A stretch of 64,000 nt of DNA from Actinomadura litoris (GTDB lineage: Bacteria; Actinomycetota; Actinomycetes; Streptosporangiales; Streptosporangiaceae), in contig NZ_WOFH01000009.1 of assembly GCF_009733595.1 (NCBI RefSeq), positions 124,001 to 188,000 on the forward strand, in the 5' to 3' direction. The notes beneath the pieces were generated by a model, which did not search any database, had not been told where the DNA came from, and saw only the letters and a program-made list of their open reading frames with translations. Below are positions 9,532 to 18,136 of the stretch, piece by piece; position 1 is the first letter of the stretch, and the number at the start of each line of letters is the position of its first letter. The translations under genes were made by a program, and so were the position numbers.

Positions 9532-10122
9532 TCAGAGCTCGGCCTCGGCGTAGTCCTCGGGGGTGGCCTCGATGCGCGGCTGGGACCGCTCCAGCAGGTC
9601 GAACGCCTCGTCCACCGAGGCCGTCCAGCCGACGGCGTCGAAGACCTTCGCGCGCGCGAGGCCCTGGTCGACCAGACCGGTCATCAGCGCGCGCAGCGGC
9701 TCGTAGACGCCGGTCGGGTCGAGGATCACCAGGGGCTTGTCGTGCATGCCGAGGGTGCGGGCCGTCCAGATCTCGAACAGCTCCTCCAGCGTGCCGATCC
9801 CGCCGGGCAGGACGAGGAAGGCGTCGCTGCGGCGGTCCATCTCGCCCTTGCGGGAGCGCATGTCGGGGGTGACGACCAGCTCGTGGTTGTCCCCGTCGGA
9901 GATCTCCACGTCGACCAGGCCCTCGGGGATGACCCCGACGGTCGTGGCGCCGCCGGCCCGCGCGGCGCGGGCGACGGCGCCCATGCACGACACCTGGGCC
10001 CCGCCGCTGACCAGGCTGTGCCCGCGCCGGGCCAGCTCGGCGCCGACCCGCTCGGCCAGCTCCACGTGGATCTTGTCGATCTTGCTGCTGGACGCGCAGA
10101 ACACGCAGACGGCGAGGGCCAT
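9532..10122 (-). CDS. LOG family protein (TIGR00730), first of a pair
   Basis: Rossmann-fold protein of 196 residues of the LOG family, which in characterised members hydrolyses cytokinin riboside monophosphates or related nucleotides. The PGGIGTLEELFE motif supplies the catalytic Glu and phosphate-binding glycines, and an earlier SGG..SCMGAVA segment fits the family. Its start ATG shares one base with the stop of the preceding LOG gene (TGATG), so the two paralogues are coupled. Mycobacteria keep one LOG gene near dapE as well. Confidence 0.88.
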   Translation of the reverse strand: MALAVCVFCASSSKIDKIHVELAERVGAELARRGHSLVSGGAQVSCMGAVARAARAGGATTVGVIPEGLVDVEISDGDNHELVVTPDMRSRKGEMDRRSDAFLVLPGGIGTLEELFEIWTARTLGMHDKPLVILDPTGVYEPLRALMTGLVDQGLARAKVFDAVGWTASVDEAFDLLERSQPRIEATPEDYAEAEL

Positions 10123-10928
10123 CAGGTGCCGCTCACGCCCGTGGCGGCGGCCTCGGCCACCGCCGCCTCCTCCTGGATGCGCCGCTCGGCCTCCAGGTGC
10201 GCGTCGACGATGACCCGGACGACCTCGTCGGGGTCGTCGGTGAGGTGGATCAGGTCCATGTCCTCGGGGGAGATCTTCGCCGACGGCAGCATGGTCTGCT
10301 TGACCCAGTCGAGCAGGCCGCCCCAGAACTCGGTGCCGACGAGCACGATCGGGAACCGGGTGATCTTCTTGGTCTGGACGAGCGTGATCGCCTCGAACAG
10401 CTCGTCCAGCGTCCCGAACCCGCCCGGGAGCACCACGAACGCCTGGCTGTACTTGACGAACATGGTCTTGCGGACGAAGAAGTAGCGGAATTCGAGCCCG
10501 ATGTCGATGTGGTCGTTCAGCTTCTGCTCGAACGGCAGCTCGATCCCGAGCCCGACCGACAGCCCGCCGTTCTCGTCGCAGCCCTTGTTGGCGGCCTCCA
10601 TGATCCCCGGCCCGCCGCCAGTGATCACCGCGTAGCCGGCCTCGTGCAGCCTGGCGCCGATGTCCACGGCCAGCTCGTACTCGGGCGTGCCGGGCTTGGT
10701 ACGGGCGCTGCCGAAGACGCTGACCGCCTTCGGCAGCTCCGCGAGCAGGCCGAACCCCTCGACGAACTCCGCCTGGATGCGCAGCACGCGCCAGGGGTCG
10801 GCGTGCACCCAGTCGGACTTGCCGCGGTCGTCGAGCAGCCGCTGGTCGGTGGTCGTCTGCGGGACGGCGCGTCCGCGCAGCATCGCCGGCCCCTGCCGGC
10901 GCGCTGGGGGGTTCACTTCGGATGTCAT
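10122..10928 (-). CDS. LOG family protein, larger paralogue
   Basis: A 268-residue LOG protein with GGGPGIMEAANKG (nucleotide-binding) and PGGFGTLDELFE (catalytic). It has an N-terminal extension of about 60 residues missing from the shorter neighbour, and a variable C-terminal tail rich in Ala and Glu. It is the first gene of a two-gene LOG operon. The ATG at 10928 was chosen; a TTG at 10946 would add six residues. No good ribosome site is visible for either. Confidence 0.86.
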   Translation of the reverse strand: MTSEVNPPARRQGPAMLRGRAVPQTTTDQRLLDDRGKSDWVHADPWRVLRIQAEFVEGFGLLAELPKAVSVFGSARTKPGTPEYELAVDIGARLHEAGYAVITGGGPGIMEAANKGCDENGGLSVGLGIELPFEQKLNDHIDIGLEFRYFFVRKTMFVKYSQAFVVLPGGFGTLDELFEAITLVQTKKITRFPIVLVGTEFWGGLLDWVKQTMLPSAKISPEDMDLIHLTDDPDEVVRVIVDAHLEAERRIQEEAAVAEAAATGVSGT

Positions 10929-10970
10929 GCGCCTAACGGTAGCCAAGTGCCGGTTCCCCCAACCGCCGAA

Positions 10971-12422
10971 TTACCTCAGCCCGGCCGCGTCCGGCTGCGG
11001 CGCGTCCGGCTCCGGCTCCACCGCGGCTCGGACCCGGCGTCCGGGCGGTAGGACCAGCGCGACGAGCACCGCGACCAGGGCGAGCGCGGCGCTGGTGAGC
11101 ATGCCGTCCTGGAAGCCCTCGTTGAGCGCCGCGGCCTGGACCCGCTCCCCGGCGGCGAACGCGTCCTCGGTGGCGGCGGTGGACACCGCGACGGTGATCG
11201 CGAGGCCGAGCGCGCCGCCGACCTGCTGGGTGGTGTTGATGAGCCCGGAGGCGAGGCCCGACTCCCGCGCGGAGGCCCCGGCGGTGGCCGCGATCGTGAC
11301 GGCGACGAACGCCGTCCCGCCGCCGAGCCCCATCACCAGGGACGGGCCGAGGACGTCCTGCCAGTAGTCGCCGGGCGCCGACAGCCGCGAGAACCACGCG
11401 AGGCCCGCCGCGGCGACCGCCAGCCCGGCGGCCGACGCGGGACGCGGGCCGAACCGCGTGACGAGCCCGGACCCCGCGCCCGCGCCCGCGGCCATCGCGA
11501 CCGCGACCGGGAGCTGCCCGAGCCCCGCCCTGACCGGCCCGTAGTCCATGACCTGCTGGAGGTAGAGGGTCATCACGTAGAACATCGGGAAGACGGCCAT
11601 CGTCATCAGGACGGCGGCGAGGTTGCCGCCGCTCAGCTCCCGGCTCCGGAAGGTCGACAGCGGCATGAGCGGGTTCCGGACGCGGGCCTCCACCAGCACG
11701 AACGCCGCGAGCAGCAGCAGCGCGGCCCCGCCGAGCCCGTAGGTCCGGGCGGAGGTCCAGCCGGCGTCGCCCGCGTCCACGAGCGTGTAGACGAGCAGCG
11801 CGAGGCCGCCGGTGACCGTCGCGGCGCCGAGCAGGTCGAAGCCACGGACGGCGGTGTCGCGCGCCTCGGGCAGCAGGAGCGGCGCGAGCGCGAGCGCGGC
11901 GGCGCCGATCGGCACGTTGACGAACAGCACCGCCTCCCAGCCGAACCGGTCGGTGAGCAGCCCGCCGAGGATCGACCCGGTCGCGCCGCCCGCGCCCGCG
12001 ACGGCGCCGAACAGCCCGAGCGCGCGGTTGCGCTCGGGCCCCGGCGCGTACAGCGTCATGATCAGCGACAGCGCGGCCGGGGCGGCCAGCGCGGCGCCGA
12101 GCCCCTGGACAGCGCGGGCGGCGACGAGCAGCCCCGCGCCGCCCGCGAGGCCGCCGCCGAGCGAGGCGAGCGTGAACAGGGCGAGCCCGGCGACGAACAT
12201 CCGGCGGCGCCCGGCGAGGTCGGCGACCCGCCCGCCGAACAGCAGGAAACCGCCGAAGGCGAGCGTGTAGGCGTTGCCGACCCAGGACAGGTCGGCCTGG
12301 TCGAAGCGCAGCTCGCGGCCGATGGACGGCAGGGCGACGTTGACGATCGAGGCGTCCAGCACGAGGACGAACTGGACGGTGACGAGCAGGGCGAGGGCGA
12401 GCCCCCGGCGCCGTCCCGGCAT
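10971..12422 (-). CDS. MFS efflux transporter, DHA2 (14-TM) family
   Basis: Drug:proton antiporter of 483 residues with fourteen predicted membrane helices. The helix-1 motif LDASIVNVALPSI, the loop motif GGRVADLAGRRR, and GSILGGLLTDRFGWEAVLFVNVPIG are typical of DHA2 pumps. It is transcribed divergently from a TetR-type regulator, and its likely promoter overlaps palindromes, so it is probably induced by its own substrate. The ATG at 12422 was chosen because CAGGAG lies 9 bases upstream; an earlier start at 12476 would add a charged tail that overlaps the promoter. Confidence 0.9.
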   Translation of the reverse strand: MPGRRRGLALALLVTVQFVLVLDASIVNVALPSIGRELRFDQADLSWVGNAYTLAFGGFLLFGGRVADLAGRRRMFVAGLALFTLASLGGGLAGGAGLLVAARAVQGLGAALAAPAALSLIMTLYAPGPERNRALGLFGAVAGAGGATGSILGGLLTDRFGWEAVLFVNVPIGAAALALAPLLLPEARDTAVRGFDLLGAATVTGGLALLVYTLVDAGDAGWTSARTYGLGGAALLLLAAFVLVEARVRNPLMPLSTFRSRELSGGNLAAVLMTMAVFPMFYVMTLYLQQVMDYGPVRAGLGQLPVAVAMAAGAGAGSGLVTRFGPRPASAAGLAVAAAGLAWFSRLSAPGDYWQDVLGPSLVMGLGGGTAFVAVTIAATAGASARESGLASGLINTTQQVGGALGLAITVAVSTAATEDAFAAGERVQAAALNEGFQDGMLTSAALALVAVLVALVLPPGRRVRAAVEPEPDAPQPDAAGLR

Positions 12423-12474
12423 GGGCGTCAACTCCTGAGTAGAAGAGGAATTCCGGTTCCGCTTGTGCTCGGGC

Positions 12475-12504
12475 ACGATACGGAATCACGATTCCGGTTG
12501 TCAA
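12475..12504 (-). promoter_or_regulatory. Sigma70-type promoter of the DHA2 pump gene
   Basis: On the minus strand TTGACA (12504-12499) and TATCGT (12480-12475) are separated by 18 bases. The distance to the ATG at 12422 leaves a leader of about 45 bases. Two palindromes overlap this promoter. Confidence 0.55.
12481..12496. promoter_or_regulatory. Palindrome between -35 and -10 of the pump promoter
   Basis: Inverted repeat CGGAAT-CACG-ATTCCG, arms perfect, filling the spacer of the pump promoter. A plausible TetR operator. Confidence 0.5.
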
Positions 12505-12516
12505 TTCATGATTGAC
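12500..12516. promoter_or_regulatory. Palindrome in the TetR/MFS intergenic region
   Basis: Perfect inverted repeat GTCAAT-TCATG-ATTGAC (17 bp). It overlaps the -35 of the pump promoter and ends 8 bases before the TetR start, so a bound repressor could block both directions. Confidence 0.55.
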
Positions 12517-12524
12517 TGGAGGTG

Positions 12525-13085
12525 ATGTCCGCCACCGACGAGCGCCCCATGCGCGCCGACGCCCGCCGCAACCGGCGCCGCGTCCTGGACGCCGCGCGCG
12601 CGGTCTTCGAGGAGCACGGCGACGCCGCCCAGATGGAGGACATCGCCCGGCGCGCGGGTGTCGGCATCGGAACGATCTACCGGCACTTCCCCACCAAGAA
12701 GGCGCTGATCGACGAGCTGACCTACCAGTGGATGGAGGACGGCGCGGTCAACGCGGCCAAGGCGCTCCTGCTGGAGGACCCGTGGGACGCGCTCGCCGCG
12801 TTCGTCCGGAGCAGCTCCGAGGTGATGGTCCGCAACCGGGGGCTGCGCAGGGTCTACGGCGACATGGTCAACGTGCTGGACTCGCCCGACAACGTCCACC
12901 ACGAACTGCGCGCCAACGTCGGCGAGCTGATCGACCGCGCGCACGCGGCGGGCACGCTGCGCCCGGACGTCGGGTTCACCGAGTTCCAGTCGCTCATGTG
13001 CGGCCTGGCCATGGCCACCGCCCGCTCCGGCCCCGGCGGGCACCACATCTACGCCGAGGTGATCCTCAAGGGCATGCGCGCCTGA
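12525..13085 (+). CDS. TetR family transcriptional regulator
   Basis: A 186-residue repressor. The DNA-binding domain covers about residues 10-60 (RRNRRRVLDAARAVFEEHG ... IARRAGVGIGTIYRHFPTKKAL), followed by a ligand-binding helical domain containing FVRSSSEVMVRN. It is divergent from a DHA2 pump with palindromes between them, so local autoregulation and pump control are inferred. Start choice is uncertain: GGAGG lies only two bases before the ATG at 12525; GTG at 12522 and ATG at 12549 are alternatives. It ends one base before the convergent phosphopantetheinyl transferase gene. Confidence 0.87.
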   Translation: MSATDERPMRADARRNRRRVLDAARAVFEEHGDAAQMEDIARRAGVGIGTIYRHFPTKKALIDELTYQWMEDGAVNAAKALLLEDPWDALAAFVRSSSEVMVRNRGLRRVYGDMVNVLDSPDNVHHELRANVGELIDRAHAAGTLRPDVGFTEFQSLMCGLAMATARSGPGGHHIYAEVILKGMRA

Positions 13086-13086
13086 G

Positions 13087-13770
13087 TCAGGGCCCCTGCT
13101 CGGTGATCTTGAGCGGCCGACCGGTCAGCGCGGCCAGCGACGCGGCGTAGCCGGGCCCGGCCGACAGGTCCGCGAGCCGGACGGGCGACACGGCGGCCTC
13201 GCCGTCCCAGGCCACCACCTCGGCGGGGGCGTCCGGGGGCGAGAGGCGGATCGCGCTCATCGACGCGGCGAGCCCGTGGCCGGTGGCCTTCAGGATCGCC
13301 TCCTTGCGGCTCCAGTAGGCGTGGAAGGCGCTCCGGCGCCGCTCGGGCGGCAGCGCGGCGAGGACCTCGCGCTCGGCGGCGGCCAGCACCATCTCCGCGA
13401 GCCGCTCGATGTCGCGGTCGCTCTCCTGCTCCACGTCCACGCCGATGTCGGCGCCCTCGGTGACCGCGAGCACGACGCGGTCGCCGGAGTGGGACAGGGA
13501 GAAGTCCACCCGGTGGCCGGGCAGCCGGGGCTTGCCGTGGGACGCGCCGCAGTGCGGGCAGTGGGTGCTGAACCGGATGTCGCCCTCGGCGAGCCCGGTG
13601 ACCTCGGCGAGGACGGTGCGCGCGAGGAACCGCCCGGTGACGAAGCGGGCCCGGTCGGCCGGGCGGCGGAACCGGTCGTAGCGCTCGCGCTCCGCCGCGT
13701 CCAGCAGGTCGCGCATCGCCGGATCGTCGCTGGGCGCCGCCCAGTGCACGGCGCATTCGAGCATCTCCAC
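13087..13770 (-). CDS. 4'-phosphopantetheinyl transferase, Sfp type
   Basis: Enzyme of about 227 residues that moves phosphopantetheine from CoA to a Ser on carrier proteins of fatty acid, polyketide or peptide synthases. The family signatures are complete: VDFSLSHSGD, ADIGVDVEQ with the Mg-binding Asp/Glu, and FHAYWSRKEAILKATGHGL. An inserted CPHCGASHG could bind zinc; some actinobacterial members have similar Cys/His inserts. The start is GTG 13770 or ATG 13764. No ribosome site is evident and the gene may be leaderless. No synthase cluster is nearby. Confidence 0.9.
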   Translation of the reverse strand: MEMLECAVHWAAPSDDPAMRDLLDAAERERYDRFRRPADRARFVTGRFLARTVLAEVTGLAEGDIRFSTHCPHCGASHGKPRLPGHRVDFSLSHSGDRVVLAVTEGADIGVDVEQESDRDIERLAEMVLAAAEREVLAALPPERRRSAFHAYWSRKEAILKATGHGLAASMSAIRLSPPDAPAEVVAWDGEAAVSPVRLADLSAGPGYAASLAALTGRPLKITEQGP

Positions 13771-13793
13771 GACGGCGATGATAGGACTTGGGC

Positions 13794-14852
13794 ATGGGGC
13801 TCGATCTGTACTCGGACGTGGCGGACCTGACGGCGGCGATCGTCGACATCGAATCGGTGAGCGGTGCGGAGAAGGCCCTCGCCGACGCCGTCGAGGACGC
13901 GCTGCGCGCCCTCCCCCACCTCACGGTGCTGCGCGAGGGCAACAATGTTGTGGCGCGCACGGAACTCGGGCATGGCGAGCGGGTCGTTCTCGCAGGTCAC
14001 CTCGACACCGTCCCGCTGAACGGCAACCTGCCCTCGCGCGTGGAGGGCGACCGGCTCTACGGCTGCGGGACCAGCGACATGAAGAGCGGCGTCGCGGTCG
14101 CGCTGAAGCTGGCCGCCGCGCTCCCCGCGCCGACCCGCGACATCACCTACGTCTTCTACGAGTGCGAGGAGATCGAGGCCGAGCGCAACGGGCTGACGCG
14201 GCTGTCGGCGACGCGTCCCGAACTGCTCCGCGGCGACTTCGCGGTGCTGATGGAGCCGACCGGCGGGCTGATCGAGGGCGGCTGCCAGGGGACGCTGCGC
14301 GCCGAGGTCACCGCGCGCGGCGAGCGGGCGCACAGCGCGCGGCCCTGGATGGGCTCGAACGCGATCCACACCGCCGGGGGGATCCTCGACGTGCTGCGGG
14401 CCTACGAGCCGTCGCGTCCGGTGGTGGACGGGCTGGAGTACCGCGAGGCCATGAACGCGGTGTTCGTGCGCGGCGGCGTCGCCGGGAACGTCGTCCCGGA
14501 CGAGTGCGTCGTCACCGTCAACTACCGGTTCGCGCCCGACAAGTCGCTCGCGGAGGCCGAGGAGGTCACGCGCGCGCTGTTCACCGGCTTCGACGTGAGG
14601 ATCATCGACGGCGCGGCGGCGGCGCGGCCGGGGCTGACCCACCCGGCGGCGGAGGCGTTCGTCGCGGCCACCGGGGCGCGGGTCCGCGCCAAGCTCGGCT
14701 GGACGGACGTGGCGCGCTTCTCCGAGCTCGGCGTCCCCGCGGTCAACTTCGGGCCGGGAGAGCCCACCCTCGCCCACACCAAGGACGAATACGTGGAGCT
14801 CCCCCTGATCACCGACTGCGAGACCCGCATGCGCGCCTGGCTGACCGCCTGA
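13794..14852 (+). CDS. dapE: Succinyl-diaminopimelate desuccinylase
   Basis: M20-family zinc hydrolase of 352 residues that releases succinate from N-succinyl-LL-diaminopimelate, a lysine and peptidoglycan precursor step. Seen are the metal site in GHLDTVP, GCGTSDMKSG with the second metal Asp, ECEEIE with catalytic and metal Glu, and a late THTKDEYVE-like segment (AHTKDEYVE). It is convergent with dapD, the gene for the earlier pathway step. The ATG at 13794 has no clear ribosome site; a possible -10 GATGAT lies just upstream, so a leaderless transcript is likely. Confidence 0.94.
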   Translation: MGLDLYSDVADLTAAIVDIESVSGAEKALADAVEDALRALPHLTVLREGNNVVARTELGHGERVVLAGHLDTVPLNGNLPSRVEGDRLYGCGTSDMKSGVAVALKLAAALPAPTRDITYVFYECEEIEAERNGLTRLSATRPELLRGDFAVLMEPTGGLIEGGCQGTLRAEVTARGERAHSARPWMGSNAIHTAGGILDVLRAYEPSRPVVDGLEYREAMNAVFVRGGVAGNVVPDECVVTVNYRFAPDKSLAEAEEVTRALFTGFDVRIIDGAAAARPGLTHPAAEAFVAATGARVRAKLGWTDVARFSELGVPAVNFGPGEPTLAHTKDEYVELPLITDCETRMRAWLTA

Positions 14853-14867
14853 GGCGGGCGTCAGGCG
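14846..14867. terminator. Short hairpin covering both stops of dapE and dapD
   Basis: CGCCTGA (14846-14852) and TCAGGCG (14861-14867) pair around an 8-base loop. Each arm includes the stop codon of one of the convergent genes. Confidence 0.5.
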
Positions 14868-15697
14868 TTGACGCCGTGGTCCCTCAGGATCTGGTTGAGG
14901 GCCGACTTGTCGTGCCGCCGGCCCTCTTCGAGCCGCTTGAGGATCAGGACGGCGGGCAGCCCGAACGTCCCGCCGGCGAACTCCTTGGTGCGGGTGCCGC
15001 CGACCGCGACGCACCAGTCGGGGATGCGGCCCCGGCTGATCTCCTCGCCCGTCTCCACGTCGATGACCGGCATGGACGCCGACAGGTTCGTGCCGGATCC
15101 GACCATCGCGCCGCGCCCGACCCGGGCCCCCTCGACGATCATCGAGCGGCTGCCGATCATCGCCTCGTCCTCGATGATCACGGGCTTGGCGTTCGGCGGC
15201 TCCAGCACGCCGCCGATGCCGACGCCGCCGGACAGGTGGACGTTCTTGCCGATCTGCGCGCACGACCCCACGGTCGCCCACGTGTCGACCATCGTGCCCG
15301 AGTCGACGTAGGCGCCGATGTTGGTGAACGAGGGCATCAGCACCACGCCGGGCGCCAGGTGGGAGCCCCAGCGGGCGATCGCGCCCGGGACGACGCGGAC
15401 GCCGTCCAGCCGGCTCTTCAGCGGGATGCGGTCGTGGTAGCGGAAGTCGCCGACCTGGGAACGCACCATGCCGAGGACTTTGAAGCTCAGCAGGATCGCG
15501 CGCTTGGCCCGCTCGTCGACGACCACCTCGTCGGAGGCGGGGTCGACGACGGCGACGCGGGCCTCGCCGAGGTCGAGCTGGTCGACGGCGGCCACGATGG
15601 CCGCGCGCGCGTCGGCGTCATCGGGCGTCAGGTCGGCGCGCCGCTCCCACAGCTCGTCGATGACGCCGGAGATCGGGCTGGTGAACGTTTCGGTCAT
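14861..15697 (-). CDS. dapD: Tetrahydrodipicolinate N-succinyltransferase
   Basis: Left-handed beta-helix acyltransferase of 278 residues that succinylates tetrahydrodipicolinate in lysine biosynthesis. It has the actinobacterial form of DapD: a helical N-domain, then hexapeptide repeats (VGSCAQIGKNVHLSGGVGIG, EDEAMIGSRSMIVEGARVG) from about residue 110 to 220, and a C-terminal cap. The active-site Glu lies in the EDEAMIG region. ATG 15697 was chosen. It is convergent with dapE; dapC is about 16 kb away in the same window. Confidence 0.95.
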   Translation of the reverse strand: MTETFTSPISGVIDELWERRADLTPDDADARAAIVAAVDQLDLGEARVAVVDPASDEVVVDERAKRAILLSFKVLGMVRSQVGDFRYHDRIPLKSRLDGVRVVPGAIARWGSHLAPGVVLMPSFTNIGAYVDSGTMVDTWATVGSCAQIGKNVHLSGGVGIGGVLEPPNAKPVIIEDEAMIGSRSMIVEGARVGRGAMVGSGTNLSASMPVIDVETGEEISRGRIPDWCVAVGGTRTKEFAGGTFGLPAVLILKRLEEGRRHDKSALNQILRDHGVNA

Positions 15698-15741
15698 GGC
15701 CCTTGAGCTTACTGCCGCCCATCTCCCGGTACCGTCGTCGC

Positions 15742-16635
15742 GTGGCTGTTTGGGCGAGGTTGAAGGCGCGTTCCGCGGAGGGGCGGGGCCGTGGGGGCGG
15801 CCCCCCGTGGCGGTGGACGGTCGTCTCCGCGATCGCCGTGGTCGCCGTGGTCGTCGGCGGCTATGCGGCGTTCCAGCGCGCCCGCCCCTACCTGCACGGA
15901 TCCGGCTGCGAGGTGCGCGCCGCCGCGGGCAAGATGCCGCTGGACCTCGACCAGGCCGCCAACGCCGCCACGATCGCGGCGGTGGCGTTCCGCAAACAGC
16001 TCCCCGAGCGCGCCACGGTGATCGCCTACGCGACCGCGATCCAGGAGTCGCACATCCGCAACCTGCCGGGCGGCGACCGCGATTCGGTCGGCATGTTCCA
16101 GCAGCGCCCCTCGCAGGGCTGGGGCAAGCCGGCGCAGCTCCGCGACCCCGTCCAGGCCACGAGCAAGTTCTTCGACGCCCTCGTGAAGGTCAAGGACTAC
16201 CTCGACCGCGACCTGCACGACTCCGCGCAGCGGGTGCAGCGCAGCGCCGACGGCCGCGCCTACGCCCAGCACGAGCCCGACGGCAAGCTGCTCGCCCGCG
16301 TGTTCACCGGCCGCGAGCCCGGCTCGGCGCGCTGCTGGTACCCGCCGGACAAGAAGACCGCGCCGCGCCGCGCCGCGGCGATCCGCGAGATGCGCCGCGC
16401 GTTCGGCGGGCGCCTCCAGGTGGACGCGCCCAGGAGCGCGGCGCCCGAGTGGGACGGGGTCCGGGTGACCAACACCCGCGCGGGCTGGGCGGTCGCCGCG
16501 TGGACCGTGACGCACGCGCAGGTCTACGGGCTGGCCGAGGTCCGCTACGCGGGCAGGCACTGGCAGGCGGACGCGGGCCACGACGGCTGGACCAAGGACG
16601 AGGACGCCCCCACCGACCACGTCATCATCCAGTGA
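15742..16635 (+). CDS. Membrane-anchored protein with lysozyme-like motif
   Basis: A 297-residue protein with one N-terminal membrane segment (about 29-50), mostly extracytoplasmic. The segment IAYATAIQESHIRNLPGGDRD and following SVGMFQQRPSQGWG (about 92-125) is a conserved actinobacterial signature with the look of a goose- or SLT-type lysozyme active-site region, in which the Glu of QES could be catalytic. Muralytic activity is inferred only. Database members are often labelled hypothetical or, wrongly, heavy metal transporter. GTG 15742 lies 7 bases after TACCGT, suggesting a leaderless message. Confidence 0.8.
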   Translation: MAVWARLKARSAEGRGRGGGPPWRWTVVSAIAVVAVVVGGYAAFQRARPYLHGSGCEVRAAAGKMPLDLDQAANAATIAAVAFRKQLPERATVIAYATAIQESHIRNLPGGDRDSVGMFQQRPSQGWGKPAQLRDPVQATSKFFDALVKVKDYLDRDLHDSAQRVQRSADGRAYAQHEPDGKLLARVFTGREPGSARCWYPPDKKTAPRRAAAIREMRRAFGGRLQVDAPRSAAPEWDGVRVTNTRAGWAVAAWTVTHAQVYGLAEVRYAGRHWQADAGHDGWTKDEDAPTDHVIIQ

Positions 16636-16659
16636 TCGCCGGGGGCGCCCCGTACGCGC

Positions 16660-18123
16660 TCACTTGCTCGGAACCGCCTCGGGTACGGCGGCCGCGACCG
16701 GCGCGTCGTGCGCCTCGCCGCGCGAGTTGGCGGCGCGCAGGCCGACGAGCGCGGCGGCCACCAGGAAGATGCTGCTGGTCAGCAGCGCCCGGGAGAAGCC
16801 GCCGGTCAGCGCCTCCGGTGCCGGGCGGTGGTCGGCGAGCAGGTCGTTCGTCCGGCCCGTGGCGACCGCGGAGAAGATCGCCAGCCCGATCGCCCCGCCG
16901 ATCTGCTGCGAGGCGTTGAGCAGCGCGGCGGCGAGGCCCGCCCGGTCCGGCGGGACGTTGGCGTTGGCGGCCGTGGTGAGCCCCACGAACACCAGGCCGA
17001 GCCCGATCGAGGCGATCAGCAGGCCGGGCAGCAGGTCCTTGACGTAGGACCCGTCCACCGGGATGCGCGACAGCAGGTAGACGCCCGCGCCGGAGACCAG
17101 CATCCCGCCGATGATCAGCGGCCGGGACCCGATCCTCGGGATCAGCTGCGACGCCGCCCCGGCGGCGACCGCCACCCCCGCGCACAGCGGCAGGTACGCC
17201 GAGCCGGTCTTCAGCGGCGAGTACCCGAGCACGTTCTCCATGTAGAGGCTCAGGTAGAAGAACATCGACGCGATGCCCGCCACCGCGACCAGCATCGCGA
17301 CGTCGGCGGCGCCGAGCCCCCGGATCCGGAAGATCGACAGCGGCAGCAGCGGGTTGCTTCCCCGGTGCTCGTTGAACAGGAACGCCACCAGCATCACGGC
17401 CGTCCCGCCGAGCCCGCCGATGGTGCGCGTCTCGCCCCACCCGACATCGGGGGCCTTGACCAGCGTGAACACCAGCAGCAGCATCGCGCCCGTCACCAGG
17501 ACGGTGCCCAGGAAGTCGAAGTTCGCGAGCCGCGCCTTCCGCCGGTCGCCCTCCACGAGCAGGAGCAGCCCGACGACCACCACCGCGCAGACGGGCACGT
17601 TGACGAGCATCACCCAGCGCCAGCCGGGGCCGTCGGTCAGCAGCCCGCCGAGCAGCACGCCCGCCGCCGACGCGCCGCCCGCGACGCCGCCCCACACGCC
17701 GAGCGCCGTGTTGCGGTCCTTGCCCTCCTTGAACATCGTCGTGAGGATCGACAGCGTCCCGGGCAGCATCAGCGCGGCGCCGACGCCCTGCGCGAGCCGC
17801 GAGCCGATCAGCATCGCCGGGTCCTGCGCGAACCCGCCGGACACCGACGACAGCGAGAACACCACGGTGCCGGTGAGCACGATCCGGCGGCGTCCGAGCA
17901 GGTCGGCGAGCCGCCCGCCGAGCAGCATGAACCCGCCGTAGGTGAGCAGGTACCCCGACGGCACCCATTGCAGGTCCTGGACGCTGAAGTCCAGGTCGCT
18001 CCTGATCGCGGGCAGCGCCACGTTGACGATCGAGGCGTCGATGAAGTCGAGGAACGCGACCGCGCACAGCAAGGTCAGCGTGAGCTTGCCGCGGCCGGTC
18101 GCGAGGAAGGACGGTTCTGCCAT
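16660..18123 (-). CDS. MFS efflux transporter, DHA2 (14-TM) family
   Basis: Multidrug-type pump of 487 residues with fourteen helices. LDFIDASIVNVALPAI in helix 1, GGRLADLLGRRR in the first loop and GLLTDGPGWRWVMLVNVPV are DHA2 hallmarks. It follows the hemerythrin gene by 13 bp on the same strand with its own GGAGAA ribosome site, so the two form an operon. It is a different member from the pump at 10971-12422 and has no adjacent repressor. The divergent SigJ-type sigma factor is the nearest regulator. Confidence 0.9.
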   Translation of the reverse strand: MAEPSFLATGRGKLTLTLLCAVAFLDFIDASIVNVALPAIRSDLDFSVQDLQWVPSGYLLTYGGFMLLGGRLADLLGRRRIVLTGTVVFSLSSVSGGFAQDPAMLIGSRLAQGVGAALMLPGTLSILTTMFKEGKDRNTALGVWGGVAGGASAAGVLLGGLLTDGPGWRWVMLVNVPVCAVVVVGLLLLVEGDRRKARLANFDFLGTVLVTGAMLLLVFTLVKAPDVGWGETRTIGGLGGTAVMLVAFLFNEHRGSNPLLPLSIFRIRGLGAADVAMLVAVAGIASMFFYLSLYMENVLGYSPLKTGSAYLPLCAGVAVAAGAASQLIPRIGSRPLIIGGMLVSGAGVYLLSRIPVDGSYVKDLLPGLLIASIGLGLVFVGLTTAANANVPPDRAGLAAALLNASQQIGGAIGLAIFSAVATGRTNDLLADHRPAPEALTGGFSRALLTSSIFLVAAALVGLRAANSRGEAHDAPVAAAVPEAVPSK

Positions 18124-18136
18124 CGTCGTTCTCCGA

